Source of the DNA: Tritrichomonas musculus
Taxonomy: Eukaryota > Parabasalia > Tritrichomonadida > Tritrichomonadidae
Assembly (NCBI GenBank): GCA_039105265.1
Contig: JAPFFF010000209.1
Location: forward strand, 1 to 31,214
Direction: 5' to 3'
Length of the DNA: 31,214 bases
In this document: piece by piece, positions 7,154 through 16,285 of the stretch
Position numbering within the stretch: position 1 is the stretch's first letter
Layout: each line of letters opens with the position of its first letter
Translations under genes and position numbers: made by a program
The notes under the pieces: model-generated
Seen by the model: only the letters and a program-made list of their open reading frames with translations
Databases searched by the model: none
Told to the model about the DNA's origin: nothing

Positions 7154-10006
7154 TTATGCCTTAAAGCATGCAAGTGTTTTATTATCTATTATTGCAGTTA
7201 TGATTCCGACAGTCATGCGTTTTATTTTTGATGTTATCGCTGTCTCTCCTGAAAGAATCTTCAATTTATTATCTTCATTATCAATAAATACTTCATCCCC
7301 AATACCATAACAAGATGAATCATCAACTTTTACAAGATAATCGCCATGGGAAGCGAAGGTAATACAATTATTTTTTTCATCAATTCTAACACAAATACCA
7401 ACATATTCTTTCCATGAACCAGTAGTTTTGACACTACAAATACAATCAGTTGTATCATTCACAGTTGAAAGTATCCAAACTTTGTTTGGCTGAGAAACAT
7501 TGTTTCGTACCCACGTATCACCATCATGTTTATAAACCTTACCAGTCATATATACTGGAGCTCCAATAACGAAATCATTAATAGAGTTCATTGATGACTC
7601 GATTGGGGAGTAGTGAGTAATTGTTGTGTTTGATTGCGTTCCGTAAATAGCAGCCTTATATTTTGCTAAATAACCTCGGGACATGATGCATCTTGAATAT
7701 ATTTGTTTAGCATCTAATAATTCCTGAGTAGTTGTCCAAGAATATCCACCTATTGGGAAATTATATGTCAGGGGTCTTCCTGATGATATATCAACAGTGT
7801 CTTCATAATATAGTGGGAATTTGAAATTGTCGAAATACACAGTTCTTTGATGTAATACAAGAACAATGTTGTGGGGATTTCCAGTTGTATCATAGAATAA
7901 TATTCTTATTTCCAAACATAGCGCATAATCACCTACTATATATTCCAGTTTAATCACATTACCTTCAAGTTTTAGATAATGAATTGATATTTCACCGCCC
8001 TCTGTAATCGGTCCGCAATCAATAGCACATTTTTTTATTAGTTGTTCTTCTGTTATGACGTTTGACTTCAGAGCAAAGTTATCATTCACATATTTCACTG
8101 AAGTAATCATATCATCGTTCACAGGTCGGCTGCGGATTAATGTGATAGATGCATCATATATATTAGTCAGTGTATCGTCCTCAGCTCTCAATGAAACGAT
8201 ATGGGTATTATAATTAATATTTATTAATTCATTGCTTGTTGATTTGTAAATCATATTCAAACTTTTATATAAACTGTATTCGTATTCAACTTCTTCATAT
8301 GATGCATCATCAGCATTTCGTTTGAATTTGACGATAATATTTTTGGTTGTGAATACTCTTCTTATATCATTATCAGGAACTACACAACCACTTTCATTCT
8401 GTGTACATTGAATTGTGATTTGTTCTGGATTTTCATCAACAACATTTGCAGTTTTAATAAATGGTGATTCGATTTGTGCTTTAATGACGTTGATTAACCA
8501 TTGAGTATTGCCACTTGAATTACACAACATAAATTCGCCACGGTCATACCATACAATAGATAATCCATTATCTAACATCATTCTATACCCTCTCATATAT
8601 TTTTCATAAGGCTTGAATATCAAATCAAAATGTTGAATATTGTTAATGTAATCCTTGTTAGAACCCCAATTAACATCAAATATCACATGTATATCGGTTT
8701 CTGGTAAGTATGGTTTTACAAATATATAATCACGAACGGGATTCGGATATTCAATATTCAATTCAGTACCATATAATGCAGTACTCAATGCAGATTCATT
8801 AACCAAATCAGATGGAATTGTTGGTATATCTGTTTTCAATGCATACTTATCTAATTCATAAGCCAATTCATCTTCATCAACAAACTTCTCATCAGCTTGT
8901 GCACTAGAATAATATGGTGTCAAATCGACAGGTTCTGGGATATCTTCTTTTAATGCATAATTGTTTGACACATATCTTGCCGAATAAATGTTTTTGTTTG
9001 TTGGTTCAACAGTTTTGGTTATTGAACATGATAATATTTCTGGTGTTTCACCAGTTCCTGGATTAATTAATTCATGTGATTGATATAGTATCCAAAGACT
9101 AGAATCACTTCCTTCCATACACAGTATCTGAGAGGGTAGATTATCATCATTGTCATTGTACGAATAGTCTGCGTGAACATAATGGGCCGTATAGAAACTG
9201 TCTGATGATACAATATCTAACCCATATTGCTCAATCAGTATATGATATGGGTCGTAATCCAAATCAAGAATTGTATTATTGGCGATTGTGAATTGAATTG
9301 TTGTTTGACCCTCAATGATTTCTGGGATTTCGCTTTTCACTTGCTCAATAATCTTTGGGAGGTCTTCTTTTGAAACATATTCTCTGGCACAAGAATCCAA
9401 AGCCGCTTGAAGACCTTCATTAGCCGCCATACTTGTTAAACACATTGATGCTTGAGCTGATAATGGGTTAACATCATCAGCCATCAATTTCTGAAACATT
9501 TCGTCTGATACTTGGTCTTTTATGTTCAATTGCAACTCACTATTTTTGAGAACTGTGGGTATCTCAGGAATGTCTTCTTTTTTTACATAAGACTGTAAGT
9601 CCTGCGCTTTAGCGTACTCACTTAAGTTCGTAAGTTTCGCATATGGTTCCAAAGCAGTTGTCAAAGCAGATTCATTAACCAAATCTGTAGGTATTTCAGG
9701 TATGTCAGTTGATAATGCAAAGTTGTTAACAACGTAATCACGTAATGTATTAACAGCGTTTTCAATTTCTTCACTACTAGCATACTTTAATAATTCTTTA
9801 TTGAATTCCTCTGTTTTCAAATAATCGAATAAATCAGTTGTTTTTGCGTATGGTTTTAATAATTCTTTCAATTCCTCAGTATTCAAGCTTGACCCTAAAT
9901 TATTTCCGTTATTGCATTGGCAAGCATATTTCTTGATATATTCTATTATCAATTCATCAATTGTATTAACTTTTTTTATATTACCCGCTTGTTCTATCGT
10001 GAACAT
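7154..10006 (-). CDS. Tail-fibre-like protein
   Basis: The ATG at 10004-10006 gives 950 residues; the longer frame to 10030 opens with TTG and would overlap the start of the divergent gene. The N-terminal half repeats a short motif of the kind Y-A-L-K-T-D-I-P-x-I-P with S-A-L-x-x-A-L, at least six times, a pattern well known from trimeric tail fibres of phages. Longer beta-rich domains lie between, and the last 150 or so residues look like an independent beta-sandwich or barrel head. No transmembrane segment or enzyme motif is seen. Its ATG is 14 bp from the oppositely directed 843-aa gene. A role as virion spike is inferred; the fibre architecture is seen directly. Confidence 0.7.
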   Translation of the reverse strand: MFTIEQAGNIKKVNTIDELIIEYIKKYACQCNNGNNLGSSLNTEELKELLKPYAKTTDLFDYLKTEEFNKELLKYASSEEIENAVNTLRDYVVNNFALSTDIPEIPTDLVNESALTTALEPYAKLTNLSEYAKAQDLQSYVKKEDIPEIPTVLKNSELQLNIKDQVSDEMFQKLMADDVNPLSAQASMCLTSMAANEGLQAALDSCAREYVSKEDLPKIIEQVKSEIPEIIEGQTTIQFTIANNTILDLDYDPYHILIEQYGLDIVSSDSFYTAHYVHADYSYNDNDDNLPSQILCMEGSDSSLWILYQSHELINPGTGETPEILSCSITKTVEPTNKNIYSARYVSNNYALKEDIPEPVDLTPYYSSAQADEKFVDEDELAYELDKYALKTDIPTIPSDLVNESALSTALYGTELNIEYPNPVRDYIFVKPYLPETDIHVIFDVNWGSNKDYINNIQHFDLIFKPYEKYMRGYRMMLDNGLSIVWYDRGEFMLCNSSGNTQWLINVIKAQIESPFIKTANVVDENPEQITIQCTQNESGCVVPDNDIRRVFTTKNIIVKFKRNADDASYEEVEYEYSLYKSLNMIYKSTSNELININYNTHIVSLRAEDDTLTNIYDASITLIRSRPVNDDMITSVKYVNDNFALKSNVITEEQLIKKCAIDCGPITEGGEISIHYLKLEGNVIKLEYIVGDYALCLEIRILFYDTTGNPHNIVLVLHQRTVYFDNFKFPLYYEDTVDISSGRPLTYNFPIGGYSWTTTQELLDAKQIYSRCIMSRGYLAKYKAAIYGTQSNTTITHYSPIESSMNSINDFVIGAPVYMTGKVYKHDGDTWVRNNVSQPNKVWILSTVNDTTDCICSVKTTGSWKEYVGICVRIDEKNNCITFASHGDYLVKVDDSSCYGIGDEVFIDNEDNKLKILSGETAITSKIKRMTVGIITAIIDNKTLACFKA

Positions 10007-10020
10007 TTTGGGAATAATAA

Positions 10021-12552
10021 ATGATAACAAACATAAACGAAGATTTCATACTAAACGAAGTAAAAAAAAGGGACTATCAAGATATGCTCGTATTCATGTT
10101 CCAAAATAGTAAGTTAACACAAATAACAACAATTATTGGTAATATTATTGAGTATCTTAAGAATCCTCGTAACTATGTCAAAGATGTAAAAACAAATTTA
10201 AAAGATATGCTTGATAAATATAACGCAAAGCCTAAAGGAACTTCAAGACAAAAAAATGAATTAGCTAAAATACTTGATTCAAAAGCGAATTACTTTATTG
10301 ATTTAACCAACTATCTGAAAAATAAAGCTGCGGGCTCTCGCAGCCTCCGACAAGCGGAGGAAGAAAAACCTGTTTCCATTCCACAAGTTGAAGAGGAGGA
10401 GGAGCCCGATTTAGCAGACCATTATTTCAGAAATCGAATTAATAAAGATATTGAATCACTTAATGATTTAGTTATACTTGATAGTAATCATATTAATGCT
10501 TTACAATTATTTTATCGTATTGCTGATGACTCAGAGAAGTATTCAGTATTCAATAAAAAAGATACCGCACAGATTCAATCACTTGTCAAATCATTGACAA
10601 ATAATATAGACTCACATAAAAACAATGAGGCATCAGATAATATAAATAACCTATTGCAATTTGAGAATATTAGAAGGAAAACCAATATTGAAACAATGAA
10701 AAAGATAGCAGAATCTAATCAAGAAGGTCAACAATTATTAGATGCTTACAATAAATCTTCTACAATTGATGCTAATCAACTTAAGAAATTTGGGTTATTA
10801 AACGACGAGTTTACTACTGAAAACCTTTATGATTATTATAATCGAGCTATAAATCCCAAAGATGATTCTGACATCAGAGTAAAAAAACTTGTATTACAAT
10901 TACATGATGCAATACGCGAAACAAACATATTTGAAGAAACAACTGAGCCTAAAAACAAAAAGAAGCTCAAACAATTAATAAAGTATATTACCGAAAATGG
11001 TGACCGAGAAATATTTTATAACATGAATAGTGAATCACAAAGTTCTGACGATAATAATGTTGATAATGAATATTTTTCCATTCCTAAATCAATGTCAAAG
11101 CCTGTATTTAAATCACCATCTAAAAAACCTGTACTTAGTTCTGAAAACTACGAAGATTTATTTAATGTTAATATTGAATCACCAAAAGGTGTATCTCCAA
11201 TCGATACTGCTGAATTCAAAAGCAATTATATGCAGTCTGTCCCAACTGGTAAACGTGCTGGTAAAACATTTGAAGCTTCACAAAAACGTTTAAATGACTT
11301 ATACATTTTCGAAAATAAACAAAGTATTGATGTTAGTAAATTCCGAGGGGAATTATTTGATATTCTTATTAATGGTAATTATCGTATTAAATTCTCTCCA
11401 AAATGTGCTACAAGAGATGGCGCAGAAGCCTATTGTAAGAAGAAATTTGATAAAAATGGATATCCATTATATCGATTAATTCCTGCAAGGAGAGACACTA
11501 AAGACCCTCTTGGTAATCCAATTTGTGACTTAAATGGCGACAAAGTAGAGGACATCGTTATTGTTGACACTCGTGGTAAACCTGTTATAATTAATGGATT
11601 CCGTCTTGTTAAAGCAGACCCCTATAAGAAATTATGGCAAACCGAACGCATTAAAGCTGCAGAACAAAATAAAAAAATAGAACCATTTGAAGTATGGATG
11701 AAAAATCTTACTGGTACTACTAAAACATGGAATTATAAACAAAAACAATGGGATGCTGGTAAAATCGATGTTAAATATGATGGAGATTTCATTAAAGCAG
11801 TTAATGCTTATCAGAAGGTTGGTTTATCTAAACCCAAAGTCAGCACCAAACTTAATGCAAGAGGATTATGGAGTTCAATCTTTTCAAAAATATGGCAATT
11901 AGCACTCTTTAATATGTTTGGAGGTGAAGTTGAAATTGATGGAAAACGTGTAGATTATCAATTTATGGAACCATTGAAGGGTATATTCAGTTATTTAAAA
12001 ATATGTACCGCTGTATTTATTTTACAATATGAATTGCAAGTAATGAAATCACATGAATGCAATGATTGGAATGAATGGGTTAAATATAAAAAAGTACACT
12101 CAAAAGCAGTAAATTCTGAATTAGGTCTTATGATTCAAGAAGATTATAATACTAATATGAAAGATGTTATCCCAATTGGCGGTGAAATAAATGGTGAAGC
12201 TGAAATATCAGAACGATTAGGAGAAATATTATCCCTAACAATTGTACTGATAATTAACGTTGGACTTGGATATACAGAAGCAAAGAAAGAACGATTTACA
12301 AAATTAGTACAGAACATATTGGAAAATAAAGTAACTAAAGAAGAAAAGAAACAATTACGAGAACACTTTGGTTCAAATATTGATAAACATATTAATTCGA
12401 AAGTTGGCGGAAATTACATTGAAGTTAAAAATTTGTATAAATCAATGTATGATAATTATCGCGACAAAACATATATTAAATCAAGAACTGATGAAAAACT
12501 AGCTAATGTTAAAGTTGAATCCGATGAATCTGAAGATGAAAATGAAGCATAA
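10021..12552 (+). CDS. Unknown 843-aa protein, likely structural
   Basis: I do not recognise the family. The N-terminal 115 residues are helical and basic. An acidic, low-complexity linker at about 110-135 is encoded partly by two GC-rich hairpins (10327-10360). A long helical middle follows, then a compact region near residues 460-560 with many Gly/Pro/Asp turns. A C-terminal helical domain has hydrophobic segments near 650-675 and 735-755, and the last residues are highly acidic. The hydrophobic segments are marginal as membrane helices. It is divergent from the tail gene and convergent with the 391-aa gene. Its size and place suggest a virion or assembly protein, but this is only inference. 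Confidence 0.6.
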   Translation: MITNINEDFILNEVKKRDYQDMLVFMFQNSKLTQITTIIGNIIEYLKNPRNYVKDVKTNLKDMLDKYNAKPKGTSRQKNELAKILDSKANYFIDLTNYLKNKAAGSRSLRQAEEEKPVSIPQVEEEEEPDLADHYFRNRINKDIESLNDLVILDSNHINALQLFYRIADDSEKYSVFNKKDTAQIQSLVKSLTNNIDSHKNNEASDNINNLLQFENIRRKTNIETMKKIAESNQEGQQLLDAYNKSSTIDANQLKKFGLLNDEFTTENLYDYYNRAINPKDDSDIRVKKLVLQLHDAIRETNIFEETTEPKNKKKLKQLIKYITENGDREIFYNMNSESQSSDDNNVDNEYFSIPKSMSKPVFKSPSKKPVLSSENYEDLFNVNIESPKGVSPIDTAEFKSNYMQSVPTGKRAGKTFEASQKRLNDLYIFENKQSIDVSKFRGELFDILINGNYRIKFSPKCATRDGAEAYCKKKFDKNGYPLYRLIPARRDTKDPLGNPICDLNGDKVEDIVIVDTRGKPVIINGFRLVKADPYKKLWQTERIKAAEQNKKIEPFEVWMKNLTGTTKTWNYKQKQWDAGKIDVKYDGDFIKAVNAYQKVGLSKPKVSTKLNARGLWSSIFSKIWQLALFNMFGGEVEIDGKRVDYQFMEPLKGIFSYLKICTAVFILQYELQVMKSHECNDWNEWVKYKKVHSKAVNSELGLMIQEDYNTNMKDVIPIGGEINGEAEISERLGEILSLTIVLIINVGLGYTEAKKERFTKLVQNILENKVTKEEKKQLREHFGSNIDKHINSKVGGNYIEVKNLYKSMYDNYRDKTYIKSRTDEKLANVKVESDESEDENEA

Positions 12553-12560
12553 AAAAATAT

Positions 12561-13736
12561 TTAATCTGTTTTATTTTTTGGTAATCTGAAAGTTGATATA
12601 TGTGTTTTTGGTTTGTTTTCTGACTTACTCTCATTAATCTTTGGTAAGTTTCCATTGGTTGTATTATTTGTTTCACTGGTTAAAGATGATTTTTTTGGCT
12701 CTGCATTAAAATTAAAATTAGTACCTGTTGGCATATTAAATGTTGTGGGTTGAAAGTAATTCATTGGACTAAAGTTATTAGGATTTTGTTGTACAGAGCT
12801 TTGAGGTTTCATCCATGTATTTGAGGTCGATACATTGCTGAAAATAGAGCTCGGTAATGTCTCAACATCTGGTTTCATTGTAGTCGTACTCTCTGCTTCT
12901 TTATCCAAATCACGTAACATAGATGGAACTGGAGGATTTATTTTTTTAGGTCTTATTTCATCATAATCATATTTATTATTGATATCGACATTACTTGTTT
13001 CATATTTACCATCATTATCATTTTCTGAAATATCCATTAATGGTTCAAGGCTTTCAGGAGTTTCATTAAAATGGACTTTTAATAATGGACTTACATAATT
13101 AGATTTAAATACATTAATAACAGGAAAATGGTAATGCCAATTTTGAAATTCATATTTAAATTTTTTTAAATCAGCTTCCTCATCCAAATTTCGTAATTCA
13201 ACACGATTCCATTCATTCATAAAAGTTTCAGGTTTGAAACAAAGAAATATGTGTAACGGAAGTGGTTTGATTTTTCTATTTACATCTCCTTCGGAATCTA
13301 ATTCAAAACAGAAATTATTTGTTTCTTTAATAGCATATTTATATCCACAATCTTCCATTAATACAATATATGATTTATTTAGTTCATCAAACCATCTTTC
13401 AACAAATTTAATATCCGTATTTCCAATTTTGGAACCAATTTCAATAGAAATGACAAATTTTCTTTTTAAATAAGGACGTTTATTATCTAAGATGTTCATT
13501 TTTGTATTCATATCAACTTTCTTAGGTAAATTTAACAATATATTATCACCTTCCATAAAAACAAATAAATCTTGATAATTACTACTCAAATAGAAGTAAA
13601 CTTTCTTATCTTTTTTATCAATATATGAATATAATGTGTGAGTTCTATCTAGAATAATTGCATCCTTATCAATTAAATTAGATTCTTGTTCTGCTGTTAA
13701 TACTTCTTTATTTTTATCCTTTGATTTACGTATCAT
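12561..13736 (-). CDS. Unknown 391-aa protein with disordered tail
   Basis: The N-terminal 230 or so residues look folded, with alternating beta-forming and charged stretches, many aromatics and a W-H-Y-H-F segment near 200. The last 150 residues are low-complexity, rich in Asn, Ser, Thr, Pro and Met, and probably disordered. I do not recognise a domain. It ends 8 bp from the convergent 843-aa gene and follows the small capsid-like gene on the same strand, so it belongs to the capsid/integrase gene block. A virion-associated role is a guess from context. Confidence 0.6.
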   Translation of the reverse strand: MIRKSKDKNKEVLTAEQESNLIDKDAIILDRTHTLYSYIDKKDKKVYFYLSSNYQDLFVFMEGDNILLNLPKKVDMNTKMNILDNKRPYLKRKFVISIEIGSKIGNTDIKFVERWFDELNKSYIVLMEDCGYKYAIKETNNFCFELDSEGDVNRKIKPLPLHIFLCFKPETFMNEWNRVELRNLDEEADLKKFKYEFQNWHYHFPVINVFKSNYVSPLLKVHFNETPESLEPLMDISENDNDGKYETSNVDINNKYDYDEIRPKKINPPVPSMLRDLDKEAESTTTMKPDVETLPSSIFSNVSTSNTWMKPQSSVQQNPNNFSPMNYFQPTTFNMPTGTNFNFNAEPKKSSLTSETNNTTNGNLPKINESKSENKPKTHISTFRLPKNKTD

Positions 13737-13777
13737 TTTTCATTTGGAACAAAAATAATAAGGCCTAAATGGCTATT

Positions 13778-13806
13778 CAACAACTACGTTGTTGGGCATG
13801 AAATGC
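13778..13806. repeat. Two short hairpins upstream of the 391-aa gene
   Basis: CAACAAC-TAC-GTTGTTG (13778-13794) is a perfect 7-bp stem with a 3-nt loop. GCAT-GAA-ATGC (about 13796-13806) follows at once. They lie in the 99-bp gap between two minus-strand genes, a GC-richer island in AT-rich DNA. Confidence 0.5.
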
Positions 13807-13830
13807 TCGGTGCCTGGCAAACAAAAAAAA

Positions 13831-13851
13831 CCTATTTAAAAAATTAATAGG
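13831..13851. terminator. Hairpin at the 3' end of the small capsid-like gene
   Basis: CCTATT and AATAGG pair around nine bases, overlapping the stop codon of the minus-strand gene at 13836. A run of eight A on the plus strand lies just downstream in the direction of transcription, giving a T-run in the transcript. A 3'-end role is inferred. Confidence 0.3.
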
Positions 13852-14216
13852 CAACTCATTACAAAAGCAGATGGTTCAATTGAGTTCCCATATAAATCTG
13901 TGAACCAAATTTTAAAATTACGTTCATGACCAAGGAATTCATATTTTCGATATTTAGTTTGACGTCTGTTTGCCAACATAATGAAACAATCACAATAACC
14001 ATCTTGTTGTACAATATCAGAGTGTACCATCAAATCTCCAACAAGAGTATCTTTAACAATTGCTCCAACATACTGTACAACAATATATTTCTTATTCTTA
14101 CTTGAAACGAATTCACTTGGAAGAACAAATTCTTTATCTTGTGTATGGAAATAACGCTTAGTAATTGGTTGTTTAAAATTTATCGTTGATACATTTTTGA
14201 TATTATTTGTTAACAT
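13836..14216 (-). CDS. Candidate small (penton-like) jelly-roll capsid protein
   Basis: The 126-aa protein consists almost wholly of short alternating hydrophobic stretches separated by polar turns, ending in a W-F-T-D-x-x-G-N segment and a hydrophobic strand. This beta-strand pattern and ending recall single jelly-roll penton proteins, which Polintons are known to carry beside the double jelly-roll capsid protein. The length is short even for that family. The ATG overlaps the end of the integrase frame by seven bases, so the two are probably co-expressed. I am not sure of the call; a structure prediction would settle it. Confidence 0.45.
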   Translation of the reverse strand: MLTNNIKNVSTINFKQPITKRYFHTQDKEFVLPSEFVSSKNKKYIVVQYVGAIVKDTLVGDLMVHSDIVQQDGYCDCFIMLANRRQTKYRKYEFLGHERNFKIWFTDLYGNSIEPSAFVMSCLLIF

Positions 14217-15616
14217 TTTATTACAAAATACTCTTTATAATCTTCATTCAAGTCATCAATGGAATCACAAACATATTTTGTATAAATAATTGGAATTTCA
14301 ATTTCATTTTTTTCAACATCAGTTTGAGCTTTACGTCCTCGTTCAGGTTGTTCGTATGAGACTAAACCATCCTTTGTTTTACTGAATGTGTAATATTGAT
14401 TTAACAATCTACATTTAACATTTCCGTTTTGATAACAAATGAACTCAGCTATTTCATTAAATACACGTCTTCGTTTTTCATGCTTTTTTTGAGTCTTACC
14501 TCTGTCAAGATGTATCAAAATTATGTTACCACGTTTGTAATTAAGTAAGCCTTTCAATTTCTGTTTTTCATTTATCTTTCTCAATTTCATTTTCATCATT
14601 CGAATATACCTCCATTCCAAATCAACATTGTTTTGAACTTGAGCTGGAGAATAATAAATCCATTTAGTTGGAGGAATCAATCCAGAACCTTGATATTCAG
14701 ATAATTCATCTTCATTATAATCATAATTCCGAAATCTCAATGAATTGTGAGGAGTGTTATTATAGAAGTTCACCATTTGTCTCATGAGATTATAATCAGC
14801 AATTCTTCGATTATCCATTCCGAAGGCATTTCTAAGAGTTCTAATTACAGCATCAACATTTTTATGAGCGAGAGCGTAAGGGGAAGAATTAATTACAAAT
14901 TTGACTGGGTAATAATCATTGATATCGTCAATTTTCAACTCAATTCTTGAGATTGGTGACTTGATAACATTTTTATATCCACTTTTTTTCAAAAATGCTA
15001 TTAACGTTTTCAAATTAGTATGCGCAGGCTCTAAGCCCCTTCGGGGATTATTGAACAATATTTCATTTCTAACTTGATTTCTTAGCTCAGGTTTATAATT
15101 GTATGCTACTTGTAAATCATTTGAGATATCTGTTTTGAGAATTACTTTTGTATTATCTTTCAATACAATACATTCATCTTTCAAACTAACAAATCCAGAT
15201 TCACCATCACATTTAATTGTCTTGAATTCAAACTTAGGATTCTTTTCAACAACTCGTTTTAAAGTTTGAGTTATTTCACTTTTATTTGACATTGGTTCCA
15301 CAATCAGATATCTAGTATTCACATTTATCAAAACAAGATATATTTGCTCTTGTTTAATTGGATGTTCAACATCTGCATAATAATGTGAGAACATCAAATC
15401 GGCTTCCCAACATCCTGGTTCATTTGAGAAATTTGGTTTTGACATTTTTTTGCATGCTTTGAGTTTGAAATCAGGTATGAAAGGTTCTGTTTCAATGTTA
15501 TTCTTGAAAACAGGTTGTAAATCAGTTTCAACAAATTTGTATTTCGATTTGAATGGATATTTCAATAATGAAGGATATTCTTTATCATAAATTCTGAGAG
15601 ATTTAGTTTTCGACAT
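14210..15616 (-). CDS. Retroviral-type (Maverick) integrase
   Basis: This 468-aa enzyme catalyses strand transfer of the element ends into the target and so produces the 6-bp duplication. The RNase H-like core shows C-W-E-A-D (Asp73) and I-K-C-D-G-E (Asp137), the first two metal-binding positions, and a third conserved block near residues 250-262 (H-K-N-V-D-A-V-I-R-T) followed by Y-N-N-T-P-H, as in Polinton and Ty3-type integrases. The C-terminal part, from about residue 370, has the R-G-N-I-I-L-I and basic K-R-R-R-V-F-N-E-I-A pattern of a small SH3- or chromo-like barrel that binds DNA. A CCCC-TTC-GGGG hairpin lies inside the gene at 15036-15046. Confidence 0.9.
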   Translation of the reverse strand: MSKTKSLRIYDKEYPSLLKYPFKSKYKFVETDLQPVFKNNIETEPFIPDFKLKACKKMSKPNFSNEPGCWEADLMFSHYYADVEHPIKQEQIYLVLINVNTRYLIVEPMSNKSEITQTLKRVVEKNPKFEFKTIKCDGESGFVSLKDECIVLKDNTKVILKTDISNDLQVAYNYKPELRNQVRNEILFNNPRRGLEPAHTNLKTLIAFLKKSGYKNVIKSPISRIELKIDDINDYYPVKFVINSSPYALAHKNVDAVIRTLRNAFGMDNRRIADYNLMRQMVNFYNNTPHNSLRFRNYDYNEDELSEYQGSGLIPPTKWIYYSPAQVQNNVDLEWRYIRMMKMKLRKINEKQKLKGLLNYKRGNIILIHLDRGKTQKKHEKRRRVFNEIAEFICYQNGNVKCRLLNQYYTFSKTKDGLVSYEQPERGRKAQTDVEKNEIEIPIIYTKYVCDSIDDLNEDYKEYFVIKC

Positions 15617-15662
15617 TTAATACTTAAATGAGATTGACAAACGAAGTGCAAAAAAAAATATC

Positions 15663-16235
15663 TCAAATCAAATCATACAATTTCTTGAATTTTGAATAAT
15701 AAACACAGATTCTAACACCTCTTGTATTCATCATGTTTACATACAAACCACCACGTTTTCGTTCAATAACATGAAGTTTTCGATAATCAATTCCATTGAA
15801 GAAATAGAATACATCATTATGGAAATAATAGTTTTCAAATTTATGTTCATTATAATTGTTAACAACAATTGCATCATCAGGAATTGATGAAACATATTCA
15901 TATTGTATTTGACGATTTGATGTTTTATTCATTTGATTTGTTGTTTGAGAAACCCATTGAAGATTTTCAATATGATAATCATCACGAATTCGATTTCGAT
16001 GGTCAATTTGATTTTTATGTTCTGGGTCATCATTTGGAATGAATTGTAAAGCAATTAATCGATGTTTTAAATAAGTTTGTGAATTCAAATGAACTCTTGG
16101 ATATCCTTCTTGATTATTATGTTCTTTCACTTCAAGATGATTGTCTTTACGACGAATTGTGAAAGGAAATTGATTTAAAATTTCATAATCATCATGGTCA
16201 AGTAATGGAACGAATTCAACAGTTTGTTCAGACAT
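15663..16235 (-). CDS. HNH homing-type endonuclease
   Basis: The 190-aa protein has an HNH core of the homing endonuclease type: K-H-R-L-I-A-x-x-F-I-P (His58), N-Q-I-D-H-R-N (Asp78, His79) and H-I-E-N-L-Q-W (Asn91). It would cut DNA with a beta-beta-alpha metal fold. The C-terminal 90 residues look like a separate DNA-recognition part. It lies between the integrase and capsid genes and is followed by a run of nine T and GC on its own strand. A shorter relative sits at 22006-22401. Free-standing HNH genes in Mavericks may spread on their own or aid element recombination; that role is inferred. Confidence 0.8.
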   Translation of the reverse strand: MSEQTVEFVPLLDHDDYEILNQFPFTIRRKDNHLEVKEHNNQEGYPRVHLNSQTYLKHRLIALQFIPNDDPEHKNQIDHRNRIRDDYHIENLQWVSQTTNQMNKTSNRQIQYEYVSSIPDDAIVVNNYNEHKFENYYFHNDVFYFFNGIDYRKLHVIERKRGGLYVNMMNTRGVRICVYYSKFKKLYDLI

Positions 16236-16285
16236 TTGAAAGATAAAAAAATGTTAAAATTATTTTTTTAAATTAATTTTGAAAT

